A DNA stretch of 64,000 bases from Mycolicibacterium sp. YH-1 (GCF_022557175.1 NZ_CP092915.1:6200001-6264000); one strand, 5' to 3'; shown: positions 41,405-51,292, numbered from the stretch's first letter. Notes: generated by a model from the letters alone, not told the origin. Made by a program: numbers and translations.

Positions 41405-43069
41405 CTACCCGCAGAAGATCAGGAAGCAGTTCCCGCCACCCGAACCACCCGAGCCGCCCGAACCACCGGAGCCCCGGGATCCACCCGAGTCACGCGATCC
41501 CGAACCGGAGTGACCACCCGAACCCGAACCCGAGCCGGGCCATCCACCCGAACCTGAACCCGAACCGGGCCACTGCGGCTCCTGCGGTTGTTGGGTCTGC
41601 GGCGGCTGCCAAGGCGGTTGCCACGGCGGCGTCTCGGGCTCGTGCGTCTGCTTCGGCGGCTGCCACGGGGGCTGCCACGGCGGGCGCTGCGGCCAGTCGT
41701 CGTCATCGTCATACGGCGGACGCTGCGGCTGCTCCCATGGCGGACGCCACCTCGGCGGCTGCCAGACCGGCGGCTGCCAGATCGGCGCCGGAATGATGAC
41801 GGGCGCCGGGATGACGGGTGCCGCCGGCGGGGGCGGCGGTGGGGCCGCGGGTGGCGGCGGAGCGGCGGGAACCGGGGCGGGTGCCTGCGGCTGTTCGACG
41901 TAGACGGTGCGCGGCGGAGCGGCCGGCGCCTCCTGCACCACCGGCACGGGCGCCTGGATGGTCTGAGCGGGCGGCGGCGCCGGCAGTGGTGCCGGTGCCG
42001 CCTCCTTGACCGGAGGCGCGGCGGGCGGCAGCGCGCTCGGAATGATCGCGGCCTGGCCGGGGTCGGGCCGCTGGTCGACGGTGGGGCGAATGTTGACGGC
42101 CAGCGTGATCACCAGCGCGACGACACCGAACACGAAGATCGACGTCAACGCGCTGCCGACGAGCAGGAACGGCTTGCGTCCCTCCTCGGCGCGCGGCGAG
42201 TCGACGGGTTCGTACGCGTCGACGTCGGGGTCACCGTCGAAGTCGTCGTCGTATGCCGAGTAGGCCATCGCTGCCGCCGCGGCACCGTCGACCGGCGCCA
42301 TCTGGGTGGCGGCGTTGGCCAGGGCGACGGGCTTGCCTGCCGTCGTCCCGTCGGGGTCGAGTGAGTACGCCAGGCCCGCGGTGGTGGCGTCGAATATCGG
42401 GGCGTTGGCCGCGGCGAGGGCGGCCCCACGCGCGAGCGCCAGCCCGGACTCCTCGGGGGCGTTGACGGGAAGCGAGACGAGATCGGCCAGATGGGCCTTG
42501 ACCGAGGCGATGTCCACGCCCGCGCCGACAACGAACATGCCCTGTGGCGGCGCGTCCTGGGCCTCGACGGCCGAGACCATGTCGGTCAGCACGGCCAGCG
42601 CGTCGGTGCTGTGCAGACTGCGGCTCAGGACCTTGACGATCGAACCGTCGTCGCTGCGCACCACCGACAGCGTGGCGGTGTCGCGGTCGATGAAGAGCAG
42701 CGCGGTGCGCTCATAGCCGACCGCGCGGCCGGCGGCCTGGGCCAGCGCACCGGCGGCGTGCAGTTCGGAGACCAACATGACGTCGGTGACGCCGCGGGCG
42801 GCCAGTCCGTCACGCAGCGCCGCGGCCTCCGTGCGGTCATTCCACGTGACGCCGATCGCCTTGAGAACGTGCCCACCCTCGGTGGCGCTCTCCTGGGTTC
42901 CGAGCACTGCGGAGACCAGCTGATCGGTCGCAGTTGAGGTTGCCGAGCCATCGCCACCGGATACTTCGAAGGTGTCGTGGTCGACGATTGCCCCGTCACC
43001 CTTTTCGCCTTCGACCAGCACCATCCGGACCGTCTTTGGTGTCAACGACACACCAAGTACGATGTCCAC
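41405..43069 (-). CDS. DUF7159-type actin-like membrane protein with Pro-rich tail
   Basis: 554 residues from a GTG at 43069, favoured because GGAGGAG lies directly in front; a TTG at 43081 extends it by 4. Residues 1 to about 220 resemble a degenerate Hsp70/actin-like ATPase domain (VLGVSLTPKTVRMVLVEG, TALLFIDRDTATLSVVRSDD, PPQGMFVVGAGVDI), with no clear phosphate-1 glycines, then an acidic linker, one membrane helix (ALTSIFVFGVVALVITLAV) and a long Pro/Trp-rich WQPPWQPP repeat tail turning into Gly/Ser repeats and ending GGGNCFLIFCG. Layout parallels the Hsp70-like protein at 24461. Function unknown. Confidence 0.75.
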   Translation of the reverse strand: MDIVLGVSLTPKTVRMVLVEGEKGDGAIVDHDTFEVSGGDGSATSTATDQLVSAVLGTQESATEGGHVLKAIGVTWNDRTEAAALRDGLAARGVTDVMLVSELHAAGALAQAAGRAVGYERTALLFIDRDTATLSVVRSDDGSIVKVLSRSLHSTDALAVLTDMVSAVEAQDAPPQGMFVVGAGVDIASVKAHLADLVSLPVNAPEESGLALARGAALAAANAPIFDATTAGLAYSLDPDGTTAGKPVALANAATQMAPVDGAAAAAMAYSAYDDDFDGDPDVDAYEPVDSPRAEEGRKPFLLVGSALTSIFVFGVVALVITLAVNIRPTVDQRPDPGQAAIIPSALPPAAPPVKEAAPAPLPAPPPAQTIQAPVPVVQEAPAAPPRTVYVEQPQAPAPVPAAPPPPAAPPPPPPAAPVIPAPVIIPAPIWQPPVWQPPRWRPPWEQPQRPPYDDDDDWPQRPPWQPPWQPPKQTHEPETPPWQPPWQPPQTQQPQEPQWPGSGSGSGGWPGSGSGSGGHSGSGSRDSGGSRGSGGSGGSGGSGGGNCFLIFCG

Positions 43070-43253
43070 AGACTCCTCCAAAACCTTTGCTGCAGCGTAT
43101 GTGTCGTCTAGCCCTGTCAGTTCAACGCGAACCGCCGACTAGATGTTTCATCGGCGCGACCAGCGCAGTCGTTACACCTGATGCCATTAGCTGATGAACC
43201 CGCGCCGACGGCTCGGTTTCGACCCTACCCGCGTCGTCAGCGGGTGGGTCAAC

Positions 43254-44579
43254 TCAGTTCTCGTCGGCCGATTCAGGGGCAGTTTCGGGGCGCGACGGGC
43301 GGGGTCCGAAGTCGCCGAACGGTCCCGGCCGACGCGATGCGAGGTGCCCGTGCACGCCCTCGGCATAGGCGGTCTCGGCGTGCTGGGTGAAATCCACGCC
43401 GGTGGTCTCGTCGTCGGCGCTGACCCGGAAGCCGATGACGCGATCGATCGCCTTGGCAATCAGATACGAGACGCCGAACGCGTAGGCGGCGACCACGACG
43501 GCGCCCAGGGCCTGCTTGCCCAGCTGGGTGAATCCACCGCCGTAGAACAGGCCCTGCGGACCGCCCGTCATGACCTCGGTGGCCAGCAGGCCGATCAGCA
43601 GTACACCGACGACGCCGCCGACGAAGTGCACGCCCACCACGTCGAGCGAGTCGTCGTAGCCGAACCGGAACTTCAGACCGATGGCGAACGAGCAGACGAC
43701 GCCGGCGGCGAGCCCGACGATCACCGCGCCGAGCGTGCTCACCGTTCCGCACGACGGCGTGATCGCGACCAGGCCGGCCACCACACCCGAGGCGGCGCCG
43801 AACGTCGTGGGTCTGCCGTCGCGGATCTGCTCGACCGACAGCCAGCCGAGCATGCCGAGACAGCCCGCGACGAGCGTGTTGAGGAATATCGCGGCGGCGG
43901 TGCCGTTGGCCGCCAGGGCCGAGCCGGCGTTGAAGCCGAACCAGCCGAACCACAGCAGGCCGACGCCGAGGAGCACGAACGGCAGGTTGTGCGGTCGCAT
44001 CGCGTCGGTCTTGAAGCCGATGCGCGGGCCCAGCACCAGGGCAAGCGCCAATGCCGATGCACCGGAGACGATTTCGACGACCAATCCGCCGGCGTAGTCG
44101 AGTGCGCCCAGCCGGAACAGCCAGCCGCCGGGTGCCCAGACCCAGTGTGCGACGACGGCGTAGACCGCGACGGTCCAGATCGGTACGAACGCCACCCACG
44201 CCGCGAACTTGGCCCGATCGGCGATGGCGCCGCTGATGAGTGCGGCGGTGATGATGGCGAACGTGAGCTGGAACGTCACGAACAGCAGCTCCGGCACCGA
44301 GCCGTGCAGCGTGTCCGGGGCGAGGCCCGCCAGGCCCATGTGCTCGAGCGTGCCGATCAGACCGCCTGCACCGTCACCGGTGAAAGCCAAGGTGTAGCCG
44401 AAGAGCAGCCAGGCCACCGTGACCAGCGGGATCGAGATGAAGCTCATCATGATCATGTTGAGCACGCCGGTGGTGCGGACCATGCCGCCGTAGAAGATGG
44501 CCAGCCCGGGCGTCATGAGCAGGACCAGCGCCGTGGCCGTCAGAAGCCAGGCGGTGGCGGCGGGATCGAGTTCTTGCAT
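43254..44579 (-). CDS. amt: Amt ammonium transporter
   Basis: 441 residues from ATG 44579 (MQELDPAATAWLLTAT); an in-frame longer start at 44612 is unlikely. Eleven-helix Amt/Mep family signatures: GLAIFYGGMVRTTGVLN, WLLFGYTLAF, SGASALALALVLGPRIG, GWFGFNAGSALAAN, LKFRFGYDDSLDVVGVHFVGG including the conserved His of the twin-His pore. A cytoplasmic tail follows the last helix. Monocistronic; no glnK/glnB next to it. Downstream of dcd on the same strand but with an 82-bp gap. Confidence 0.93.
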   Translation of the reverse strand: MQELDPAATAWLLTATALVLLMTPGLAIFYGGMVRTTGVLNMIMMSFISIPLVTVAWLLFGYTLAFTGDGAGGLIGTLEHMGLAGLAPDTLHGSVPELLFVTFQLTFAIITAALISGAIADRAKFAAWVAFVPIWTVAVYAVVAHWVWAPGGWLFRLGALDYAGGLVVEIVSGASALALALVLGPRIGFKTDAMRPHNLPFVLLGVGLLWFGWFGFNAGSALAANGTAAAIFLNTLVAGCLGMLGWLSVEQIRDGRPTTFGAASGVVAGLVAITPSCGTVSTLGAVIVGLAAGVVCSFAIGLKFRFGYDDSLDVVGVHFVGGVVGVLLIGLLATEVMTGGPQGLFYGGGFTQLGKQALGAVVVAAYAFGVSYLIAKAIDRVIGFRVSADDETTGVDFTQHAETAYAEGVHGHLASRRPGPFGDFGPRPSRPETAPESADEN

Positions 44580-44661
44580 CAGGCGAGAATGTCGGCCGCG
44601 CGTTTCACCCACACGGCGAACGTGTTTCCGAAATGTTTCGTCAGGTGCGCCGAGTGTTGGC

Positions 44662-45231
44662 TCAGGCCTGGATGAAGTTCTGATAGGAGCGCGACGGTGT
44701 CGGGCCGCGCTGACCCTGGTACTTCGATCCCGCCGCGCTGCTGCCGTATGGGTGTTCGGCGGGGCTGGTGAGCCGCAGCAGGCACAGCTGGCCGATCTTC
44801 ATGCCCGGCCACAACGTGATTGGCAGGTTGGCGACGTTGGACAGCTCGAGGGTGATGTGACCAGAGAAGCCTGGGTCGATGAAGCCCGCCGTCGAGTGCG
44901 TCAGCAGACCCAACCGGCCCAGCGACGACTTGCCCTCGAGTCGGCCCGCGAGGTCGTCGGGCAGCGAGCACCGCTCCAGCGTCGAGCCCAGTACGAACTC
45001 GCCGGGGTGCAGCACGAATGGCTCCCCCTCCTTAGGCTCGACCAGCGTGGTGAGGTCGTCCTGGCGCTTCGCGGGGTCGATGTGGGTGTAGCGGGTGTTG
45101 TTGAAGACCCGAAACAGGGTGTCGAGGCGGACGTCGACGCTGGAGGGCTGGATCAGGCCGTCCTGGAAGGGGTCGATCCCCAACCGCCCGGAGGCGATTT
45201 CGGCCCTGATGTCACGATCGGAGAGCAGCAC
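44662..45231 (-). CDS. dcd: dCTP deaminase, dUMP-forming type
   Basis: 189 residues, ATG 45231. DCD motifs: [58 protein letters not shown] (catalytic Glu in TLEL) and the C-terminal [13 protein letters not shown]. In M. tuberculosis the enzyme is bifunctional, deaminating dCTP and hydrolysing to dUMP. Provides dTTP precursors. Confidence 0.96.
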   Translation of the reverse strand: MLLSDRDIRAEIASGRLGIDPFQDGLIQPSSVDVRLDTLFRVFNNTRYTHIDPAKRQDDLTTLVEPKEGEPFVLHPGEFVLGSTLERCSLPDDLAGRLEGKSSLGRLGLLTHSTAGFIDPGFSGHITLELSNVANLPITLWPGMKIGQLCLLRLTSPAEHPYGSSAAGSKYQGQRGPTPSRSYQNFIQA

Positions 45232-45395
45232 CCGACGAGACTAACCGCTGGAACTACCGGCTCGACGGTGGCGCTCAGCCATTCCGAGCACCGGAATCAA
45301 AGCCGTTCTTAAGGAATACCGCTCGTTCTTGTCATATCTCTGTGCATTCACGTGCTCGGCGGGCGCCCGGTGAAATCGCGTGACAGCATCGGCCA

Positions 45396-46241
45396 ATGGG
45401 GCGATTGGCACGGATCGGGGCCATTGCGGCTTCCGCGGTGGCAGCCACGGCGGGGTTGCAATTTATCGCAATGCCCACGTCAGGCGCAGCGCCGTGTCCC
45501 GATGCCGAGGTCGTCTTCGCCCGTGGCACCACCGAACTGCCGGGCCCCGGTCCCACCGGAGAGGCATTCGTCGACGCGCTGCGCACTCGAGTCGGTGGAA
45601 AGTCGGTGGGGGTGTACGCCGTGGACTACCCCGCCACCATGGCTTTTTCGACCGCGGTCCAGGGCATCGCTGACGCGCGGTCCCACATCCTCGCCACCGC
45701 CGCCAACTGCCCCAAAAGCAAACTGGTGCTCGGCGGGTTCTCCCAGGGCGCGGCGGTGATGGGGTTCGTCACGGCAGGCGTTGTCCCCGAAGGTGTTTCG
45801 GCCTCGGACGTGCCTGCGCCGATGCCGCCCGAGGTAGCCGACCACGTCGCTGCCGTCACGCTGTTCGGCAAGCCCTCGACCCGCTTCATGAGTGCGATCA
45901 ACGATCCGGACATCGTTGTCGGACCCAGATACGAAGCCAAGGCGATCGAGTTCTGCGTTGACAACGACCTGGTGTGCGACCCCCACGGCAGGAGCCTCTC
46001 CGCGCACAACCAATACGCCGACGCCGGCCTGGTGGACCAGGGCGCGGCATTCGCGGCGCAGCGTCTGCAGGCGATGTGGGCTGCCGATGCGGCCGCCGAG
46101 GCAGCCGAAGCGGCGCCGGACGCTTCCGGACCGGCCCCAACGCAGCTGCAGCCCATCGGCCCACCGCCTGGTCCGTTGACCGGCCCGCTCCCCGGCCCCG
46201 CACCGCTTCCACCGCTCTCCGCCTTGGCCTATCCGTCCTGA
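45396..46241 (+). CDS. Secreted cutinase-family serine esterase
   Basis: 281 residues, ATG 45396. Signal peptide of about 31 residues with cleavage near SGA|APCPD; nucleophile GFSQG (Ser116), conserved Cys pairs (PCPDAEVV, ATAANCPKS, IEFCVDNDLVCDPHG) and a likely Asp/His pair in CDPHGRSLSAHNQY. A Pro/Gly/Leu-rich C-terminal extension (GPPPGPLTGPLPGPAPLPPL) follows. Members hydrolyse short esters or lipids in the mycobacterial envelope. No operon; upstream of tRNA-Gly. Confidence 0.9.
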   Translation: MGRLARIGAIAASAVAATAGLQFIAMPTSGAAPCPDAEVVFARGTTELPGPGPTGEAFVDALRTRVGGKSVGVYAVDYPATMAFSTAVQGIADARSHILATAANCPKSKLVLGGFSQGAAVMGFVTAGVVPEGVSASDVPAPMPPEVADHVAAVTLFGKPSTRFMSAINDPDIVVGPRYEAKAIEFCVDNDLVCDPHGRSLSAHNQYADAGLVDQGAAFAAQRLQAMWAADAAAEAAEAAPDASGPAPTQLQPIGPPPGPLTGPLPGPAPLPPLSALAYPS

Positions 46242-46309
46242 TCCAGCCCATGGCCGCGTGCCCCACCACCCGGGTGCTAGCCTTTCTGCTCACCAGCACC
46301 ACTGGTAGC

Positions 46310-46383
46310 GCCGATGTAGTTCAATGGCAGAACATCAGCTTCCCAAGCTGAATACGCGGGTTCGATTCCCGTCATCGGCTCCA
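46310..46383 (+). tRNA. tRNA-Gly (anticodon CCC)
   Basis: Cloverleaf is complete: acceptor stem GCCGATG/CATCGGC (46310-46316 with 46373-46379), anticodon stem TCAGC/GCTGA, loop TTCCCAA with anticodon CCC, TpsiC arm with GGTTCGATTCC, discriminator T at 46380 and an encoded CCA (46381-46383). Reads GGG. Confidence 0.95.
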
Positions 46384-46403
46384 CGATTACCTTGAAGTCA
46401 CCC

Positions 46404-46434
46404 GTCGCGAGGCGCCATGACCGTCCCTCGCGAC
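46404..46434 (+). terminator. Hairpin after tRNA-Gly
   Basis: Stem GTCGCGAGG/CCTCGCGAC (46404-46412 with 46426-46434), 13-nt loop, 20 bp after the tRNA. Possible transcription terminator. Confidence 0.55.
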
Positions 46435-46566
46435 GAAGCGGGCTGCGGCGGCCTGGGGTCGCACCGATCCTCCCGCAATCAATTGACCCGGCCGTCAGCA
46501 TTGACGGCCTTGCCGAACGCTGCAACCATCATTTGGTCGGCATATGCCCACCTGAGGGGGTAGCAC

Positions 46567-47667
46567 GTGACCACCAAGGACAAGTACACCGCGGTGCCCG
46601 AGCCGTACTCGTGGGAGGTCGCCAGCGCCGGCGACGCGCGCTTCACGTGGGAGTACGACGAGGGGCGTGCCCGGCTCCTTTCCCTGTACCAAAAGGGAAA
46701 GGACAAGCAGTGGGATGCCCAGTCGCGCATCGACTGGTCGCAAGACGTCGACCCGACGAACCCGATCGGACTGCCCGATGAGTTCATCCCGCTGTTCGGC
46801 AGCCCGGCGTGGGAGGCAGCCGACAAAAAGGGTCGAGACGAGATGCGCCAGCACTTCCAGGCCTGGCAGTTCTCGCAGTTCCTGCACGGCGAGCAGGGCG
46901 CGATGGTGTGCGCGGCCAAGATCGTCGAGGTCGTCCCGGACCTGGACGCGAAGTTCTACGCGGCCACCCAGACCATGGACGAAGCCCGGCACGTCGAGAC
47001 GTTCTCACGGTTCCTGCAGGAGAAGGTCGAGCTGGTCTACCCGATCAACACCCATCTGACCGCGCTGCTGGAGGACACCCTGCGCGACTCCCGCTGGGAC
47101 ATGCCCTACCTCGGCATGCAGGTCCTCATCGAAGGCCTCGCACTCGCCGCCTTCGGGGTACTGCGGGACATGGCGCCGCCCGAGTCGCTGGCCAAGCAAC
47201 TACTGGCCTACGTCATGCAGGACGAGGCTCGGCACGTCGCCTTCGGCCGGATCTCGTTGAAGGACTACTACTCTGCGCTCACCGACGCCGAGCGCGACGA
47301 GCGTGAGGAGTTCGTCGTGGACGCGTGCTATCTGATGCGCGACCGGTTCCGCGGCGAGGAGGTGTTCGAGACCCTCGGCCTCAACGTCAAGGAATGCGCC
47401 GAGTGGGTCGACACGTCGCCGCTGATGATCCAGTTCCGCTCGCACTTGTTCAGCCGCATCGTGCCGATCGTCAAGGACATCGGATTGTGGGGCGACAAGG
47501 TGCAGAAGGCGTTCTCGGACATGGGCGTCCTCGAGATGGGCGGATTCGACATCGAGGCACTGATGAAGGCCGATGAGGCTCAGGCCGAGGACCTGGACAA
47601 GGCACACGCCGAGATGGCCGACCGGGCCCTCGAGGTGGACCAGGTGATCGCAGCAGGCGCGAGCTAA
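46567..47667 (+). CDS. Ferritin-like diiron-carboxylate protein
   Basis: 366 residues from GTG 46567, preceded by a GAGGGG run. The four-helix diiron core is visible: FLHGEQGAM (Glu), ATQTMDEARHVETF (ExxH), VLIEGLALAAFG (Glu) and VMQDEARHVAFG (second ExxH), the ligand set of ribonucleotide-reductase-R2-like and ferritin-like oxidases. Domain size is compatible with an oxygen-activating enzyme rather than a storage ferritin. Downstream of tRNA-Gly, no partner oxidoreductase next to it. Reaction unknown. Confidence 0.85.
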   Translation: MTTKDKYTAVPEPYSWEVASAGDARFTWEYDEGRARLLSLYQKGKDKQWDAQSRIDWSQDVDPTNPIGLPDEFIPLFGSPAWEAADKKGRDEMRQHFQAWQFSQFLHGEQGAMVCAAKIVEVVPDLDAKFYAATQTMDEARHVETFSRFLQEKVELVYPINTHLTALLEDTLRDSRWDMPYLGMQVLIEGLALAAFGVLRDMAPPESLAKQLLAYVMQDEARHVAFGRISLKDYYSALTDAERDEREEFVVDACYLMRDRFRGEEVFETLGLNVKECAEWVDTSPLMIQFRSHLFSRIVPIVKDIGLWGDKVQKAFSDMGVLEMGGFDIEALMKADEAQAEDLDKAHAEMADRALEVDQVIAAGAS

Positions 47668-47688
47668 CCCGCTCGGCTAACCCAATAC

Positions 47689-50238
47689 TCAGCTATCGAT
47701 GGACCACGGCGTCACCGGCAGCTGATGGTTCAGATGCGGGGGCGGGCCGAAGAACAGCATGTGGAAGAACCCACCGATCGGGCGGATCACCTGATTGACC
47801 ACGAAATCGTAGATATGCCAGACGAATCCCTTGATCCCGCCCGGCACTGTCTTGACCGAGTAGTTGGCGGAGGCTGTCGTGCCGATGTAGGCGTTCCCGA
47901 CTGCGTCGCTTATCCCGGCCCCGGTGCTGTTCAGGGTGATCGTGTTGGTCGAGTCGCTGACGTAGGACTTCGGGGTGAACGTCGCGGTGTAGGTGAGGCC
48001 GCCGTCAGCGGTCGACAATCCCGACAGCCTCCCGTTGGCCACGGTCACGTCGCCGATGTCGAACCCGGTCACCCTCTCGGAGAAGGTGAACGTCACCGTG
48101 GTGCTCTGGCCCCTCTTCAGCGCCGTGTTCGCCATGGTGATCGTCGCCGTGGGCGCCTTCGTGTCCTCGACCGCGTAGTTGTTCGAGTCCACGATGCCGA
48201 CGCCCGCATTACCGGCTACGTCGGTGACCCCGGTCATGGCCACGGAGATCACGTTGGTCGCATCGGTGACGTTGGTCGTCGAGGTGAAGGTCGCCGTCCA
48301 TGTCACACCGCCGTCGATGCTGGACACCGTCGACAGCGTCCCGTTCGTGACCGAGATGTCAGAGTTGTTGAACCCTGTCACCGCCTCGGAGAACGTGAAC
48401 GTCACCGTCGTGGACTGCCCGTCCCGCAACACCGTGTCCGCCACGCTGATCGTCGCCGTGGGACGTTGAGTGTCGATGCTGATGTTGTTCGAACTCGTCA
48501 CTCCCACACCAGCATTGCCCGCCAGGTCGCTGACGCCGGTGTTGTTGAGGGTGATCAGGTTCGTGAAGTCCGCGACCCCGGCCACCGGGGTGAACACTGC
48601 CGTCCACGTGATGCCACCATCGCTGCTCGACAACGCTGACAGCGTCCCGTTGGAGACGGTCAGGTCGGCGTTGGTGAAGCCGGTCACGGCCTCGGAGAAG
48701 GTGAAGGTCACCAGCGAGTTCTCACCGGCGCGAACAAAGGGATTGCTGACCACGATCGTCGCCGTGGGCCGCTGGGTGTCGATTCCGAAGTTGTTCGAAT
48801 ACGACGGACCCACACCAGGGTTGCCCAACGAGTTGGCGACGCCGGAGTTGTCCAGGACGATCACGTTCGTGAAGTCCGTGATGTTGGCCGCCGGGGTGAA
48901 CATCGCCGTCCACGTGATACCGCCGTCAGAGCTCGACACTGCTGACAGCGTCCCGTTGGGAATCGTGACGTCGGCGTTGGTGAAGCCATGCACGGCTTCA
49001 GAGAAGGTGAAGATCACCAGTGACGTCTCACCGGCCTTCAGTGCGTTATCGGCCACGTTGACCGTCCCGGTCGGCGACACACCATTAACTGCCACATTCG
49101 AGTTGGCGCCCAGCGAGCCCGACGTTCCGGGGGCTGGCAGGGTCAGATCGGCATCGGCATTCGTCGTTGCGTCGCGGATCGAGCTGCCGGACAGGGCCAA
49201 TGCTGCGGTCGACGTGTAATCGAGGTCTACGGTTTTATCGCCCGCCTGCACGACGTACGAGAACCGGATGGTCCGGCTAGGCGCCACTGAAACGGCAGAG
49301 GCGACGCGATCGGTGATCCCGGTCTCCAGGGTCAGATAGACGGTGCCATCGACGATGACCTCTCGGTCGAACTCCACGTCGATGTAGACAGTGTCCCCCA
49401 CCTTGTAGGGCTGGCCGGTGCTTGATGGCGCTGCCGTCACCCCGACCACGACGGGGACCGATGCGGCCGCGGATGTCACGACGGGTGTCGATGGGGCGGC
49501 GAGTGATGCGGCGACAGATGATGCGGCAGCAAGCAATTCGGCGGCCGGGGAGGTCGCGGCGGGTGACGGTTTCGCTGCTGGCACCACCTCCACCGTGGAA
49601 TCAGTGTCGCGGCGGGCCGCGCCGAGCATCTCCACGACTGACGCCATACCGGTCGGATTCGTCGGAGAGTTCGGTTTAGTCGGCGGCGCAATCACCTCGA
49701 CGATGGTCGTACTCGGCACGACGGGAGGGACGGAAACCGCTTCAGGCTCAGCGGGTTCGACAGTTGTGTCGGCCACGCCGGCGGGGGCTGGGGCGCTTTC
49801 AGTGGCAGACCCGGCGACCGACGCAGCGTCGTCACCGGCGTCGGCCTCCGACCGGTCGGTGGCCGATGACGATCCGGGTCGCCGGCTGGGCCCGGCGGCG
49901 CTTTCGGATTCCGTGGACTCCGCCTTTGCCGACGCCGCGGACTTTGCACCGGAGGCCTGGGTCGACACTCGGGGCAGCTTCGGCGATCTCTTGTTCGACG
50001 GGCTGTGGTCGTTGCTCTTGGGATCGGCGGGTCCCGCCGAGATGTTGGCGTCGGTGTCGCCGGGGCTGGGGTTCGAACCGGAGTCCGAGTTACTCGGGGC
50101 GCTCGATGATGCGCCACCGTCCGAATCGGAGTCGCCGGTGTCAGCAGCTGCCACGCCGGCGCCACTAGCCATCGCGACACCGACTCCCGCGGCGATCGCG
50201 AACCCACTCACCTTGGCTACGTACTTGACGCGATCCAT
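47689..50238 (-). CDS. Large secreted Ig-repeat (Big_12-type) surface protein
   Basis: 849 residues from ATG 50238, preceded by GGGGAG at an 8-nt spacing (a longer frame begins at 50265). A signal peptide (FAIAAGVGVAMASGAGVAAA) leads to a 150-200-residue acidic Ser/Pro/Thr linker, a beta-rich domain (VGDTVYIDVEFDREVIVDGT), then four copies of an about 100-residue unit with TFSEAV-GF-NAD and GTLS-SS-DGGITWTA motifs, ending in a short aromatic segment (GFVWHIYDFVV). Such repeats are found in bacterial surface adhesins. Repeat spans run roughly 49060-48770, 48770-48475, 48475-48160 and 48160-47850. Function inferred only as surface or secreted. Confidence 0.8.
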   Translation of the reverse strand: MDRVKYVAKVSGFAIAAGVGVAMASGAGVAAADTGDSDSDGGASSSAPSNSDSGSNPSPGDTDANISAGPADPKSNDHSPSNKRSPKLPRVSTQASGAKSAASAKAESTESESAAGPSRRPGSSSATDRSEADAGDDAASVAGSATESAPAPAGVADTTVEPAEPEAVSVPPVVPSTTIVEVIAPPTKPNSPTNPTGMASVVEMLGAARRDTDSTVEVVPAAKPSPAATSPAAELLAAASSVAASLAAPSTPVVTSAAASVPVVVGVTAAPSSTGQPYKVGDTVYIDVEFDREVIVDGTVYLTLETGITDRVASAVSVAPSRTIRFSYVVQAGDKTVDLDYTSTAALALSGSSIRDATTNADADLTLPAPGTSGSLGANSNVAVNGVSPTGTVNVADNALKAGETSLVIFTFSEAVHGFTNADVTIPNGTLSAVSSSDGGITWTAMFTPAANITDFTNVIVLDNSGVANSLGNPGVGPSYSNNFGIDTQRPTATIVVSNPFVRAGENSLVTFTFSEAVTGFTNADLTVSNGTLSALSSSDGGITWTAVFTPVAGVADFTNLITLNNTGVSDLAGNAGVGVTSSNNISIDTQRPTATISVADTVLRDGQSTTVTFTFSEAVTGFNNSDISVTNGTLSTVSSIDGGVTWTATFTSTTNVTDATNVISVAMTGVTDVAGNAGVGIVDSNNYAVEDTKAPTATITMANTALKRGQSTTVTFTFSERVTGFDIGDVTVANGRLSGLSTADGGLTYTATFTPKSYVSDSTNTITLNSTGAGISDAVGNAYIGTTASANYSVKTVPGGIKGFVWHIYDFVVNQVIRPIGGFFHMLFFGPPPHLNHQLPVTPWSIDS

Positions 50239-50434
50239 CGACAGAACTCCCCGACGCAGTGACATTTATGGAATGCGTACTGACACGGAAAGTCCTGCAC
50301 CGCCGAATCCCAGGCGAATGCTAACCCGCCATTTGACGTTTGCGTCAGGAAATACTTCATTCACCGTGAAGCACGGATGAACATTGGAAATACCCACGGC
50401 AGCTATCGACCGTGGGTTCCCGCCTAGGGCTCAA

Positions 50435-51292
50435 TCAGCCCTGGAAGACCCTGATCCAGTCGATCAGCATCTCGGCCGGGTAGTTGCCCCCGGCGGGCTC
50501 GCGGCCACCCGAGCCGCCTACCGCGATGTTGAACACCGGCACCATCGTGTAGCCAGGATCATTGAATGGCCAGTCCTGCAACGAATTCGCCGGAACCGTG
50601 AAGAACGGTTCCATACCGGGGGCGTAGTCCTTCCAGAAGTACATCCCCTGCGGCGTCCACGACATCCGCCAGGTGTGCCACGCGCTGTCGATGGGATGCC
50701 GGTCGGTGGCGAATGACTCGCCGTCCAGCCGAGCGTGCACCGTGGTGCCCGATGGCCAGTCGCGGTTGCCATACCACTCCACCAGGTCAACCTCGCCGCC
50801 GCGGACCGGATCGTCATTGAGGAGCCAGAAAGCCGGCCAGGCCCCATCGGTCAGGCAGTTGAGCTTGACGCGTGCTTCCCATGTGGTGCCGATGCCACCC
50901 CGCCACAGTCCGACGACCTTGGCGCTGGCGTACTTCTCCTGGATCGTGGTGCCCGGCCCCCGCGTCGCGCGGATGACCAGGTTGCCATTGCCGTCCTGGA
51001 ACGCGTGTTCCTGATCGGTCACGTACCGCCCCATGTTGAACGGCTTGTCCCACTCGTTCGGATTCTTGATGGTCTCGCGCGCGGGCACGAGGTGCCACCA
51101 CGCGGGATCCGGCGGCGACCCAGCCGGACCGTTGAACTCATCCTGGAACAGAAACGCCGGGGCCACGTCCGCCACCGGCGGTGTCGGCACTCCGGGCACC
51201 GGCGCAACAGGCTCGGCGCTGGCCACCCCGGCAGGCAACGCTGCCGCTGCCGCCCCCAGACCCATCATGAACATCACTTTGCGGCGATCCAT
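50435..51292 (-). CDS. Tat-exported GH16 beta-glucanase-like protein
   Basis: 285 residues from ATG 51292. Tat-type twin-arginine start MDRRKVMFMMGLG. GH16 laminarinase fold: the catalytic E-x-D-x-x-E signature is GGEVDLVEWYGN; other conserved pieces are WHTWRMSWTPQGMYFW and the C-terminal MLIDWIRVF. Position near dcd, udgA and cutinase parallels Rv0315, a beta-1,3-glucanase-like gene of M. tuberculosis. Expected to hydrolyse or bind beta-glucans; activity is not proven by sequence. Confidence 0.88.
   Translation of the reverse strand: MDRRKVMFMMGLGAAAAALPAGVASAEPVAPVPGVPTPPVADVAPAFLFQDEFNGPAGSPPDPAWWHLVPARETIKNPNEWDKPFNMGRYVTDQEHAFQDGNGNLVIRATRGPGTTIQEKYASAKVVGLWRGGIGTTWEARVKLNCLTDGAWPAFWLLNDDPVRGGEVDLVEWYGNRDWPSGTTVHARLDGESFATDRHPIDSAWHTWRMSWTPQGMYFWKDYAPGMEPFFTVPANSLQDWPFNDPGYTMVPVFNIAVGGSGGREPAGGNYPAEMLIDWIRVFQG

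Noticed and set aside
43194..44675. 493-codon plus-strand frame opposite amt
   Set aside because: Gln/Arg/Asp-rich shadow frame; amt motifs are on the minus strand.
46310..46383. Phage attachment site in the tRNA-Gly
   Set aside because: A mycobacteriophage attB in a tRNA-Gly gene is known, but there is no duplicated 3' end, integrase or flanking prophage here.
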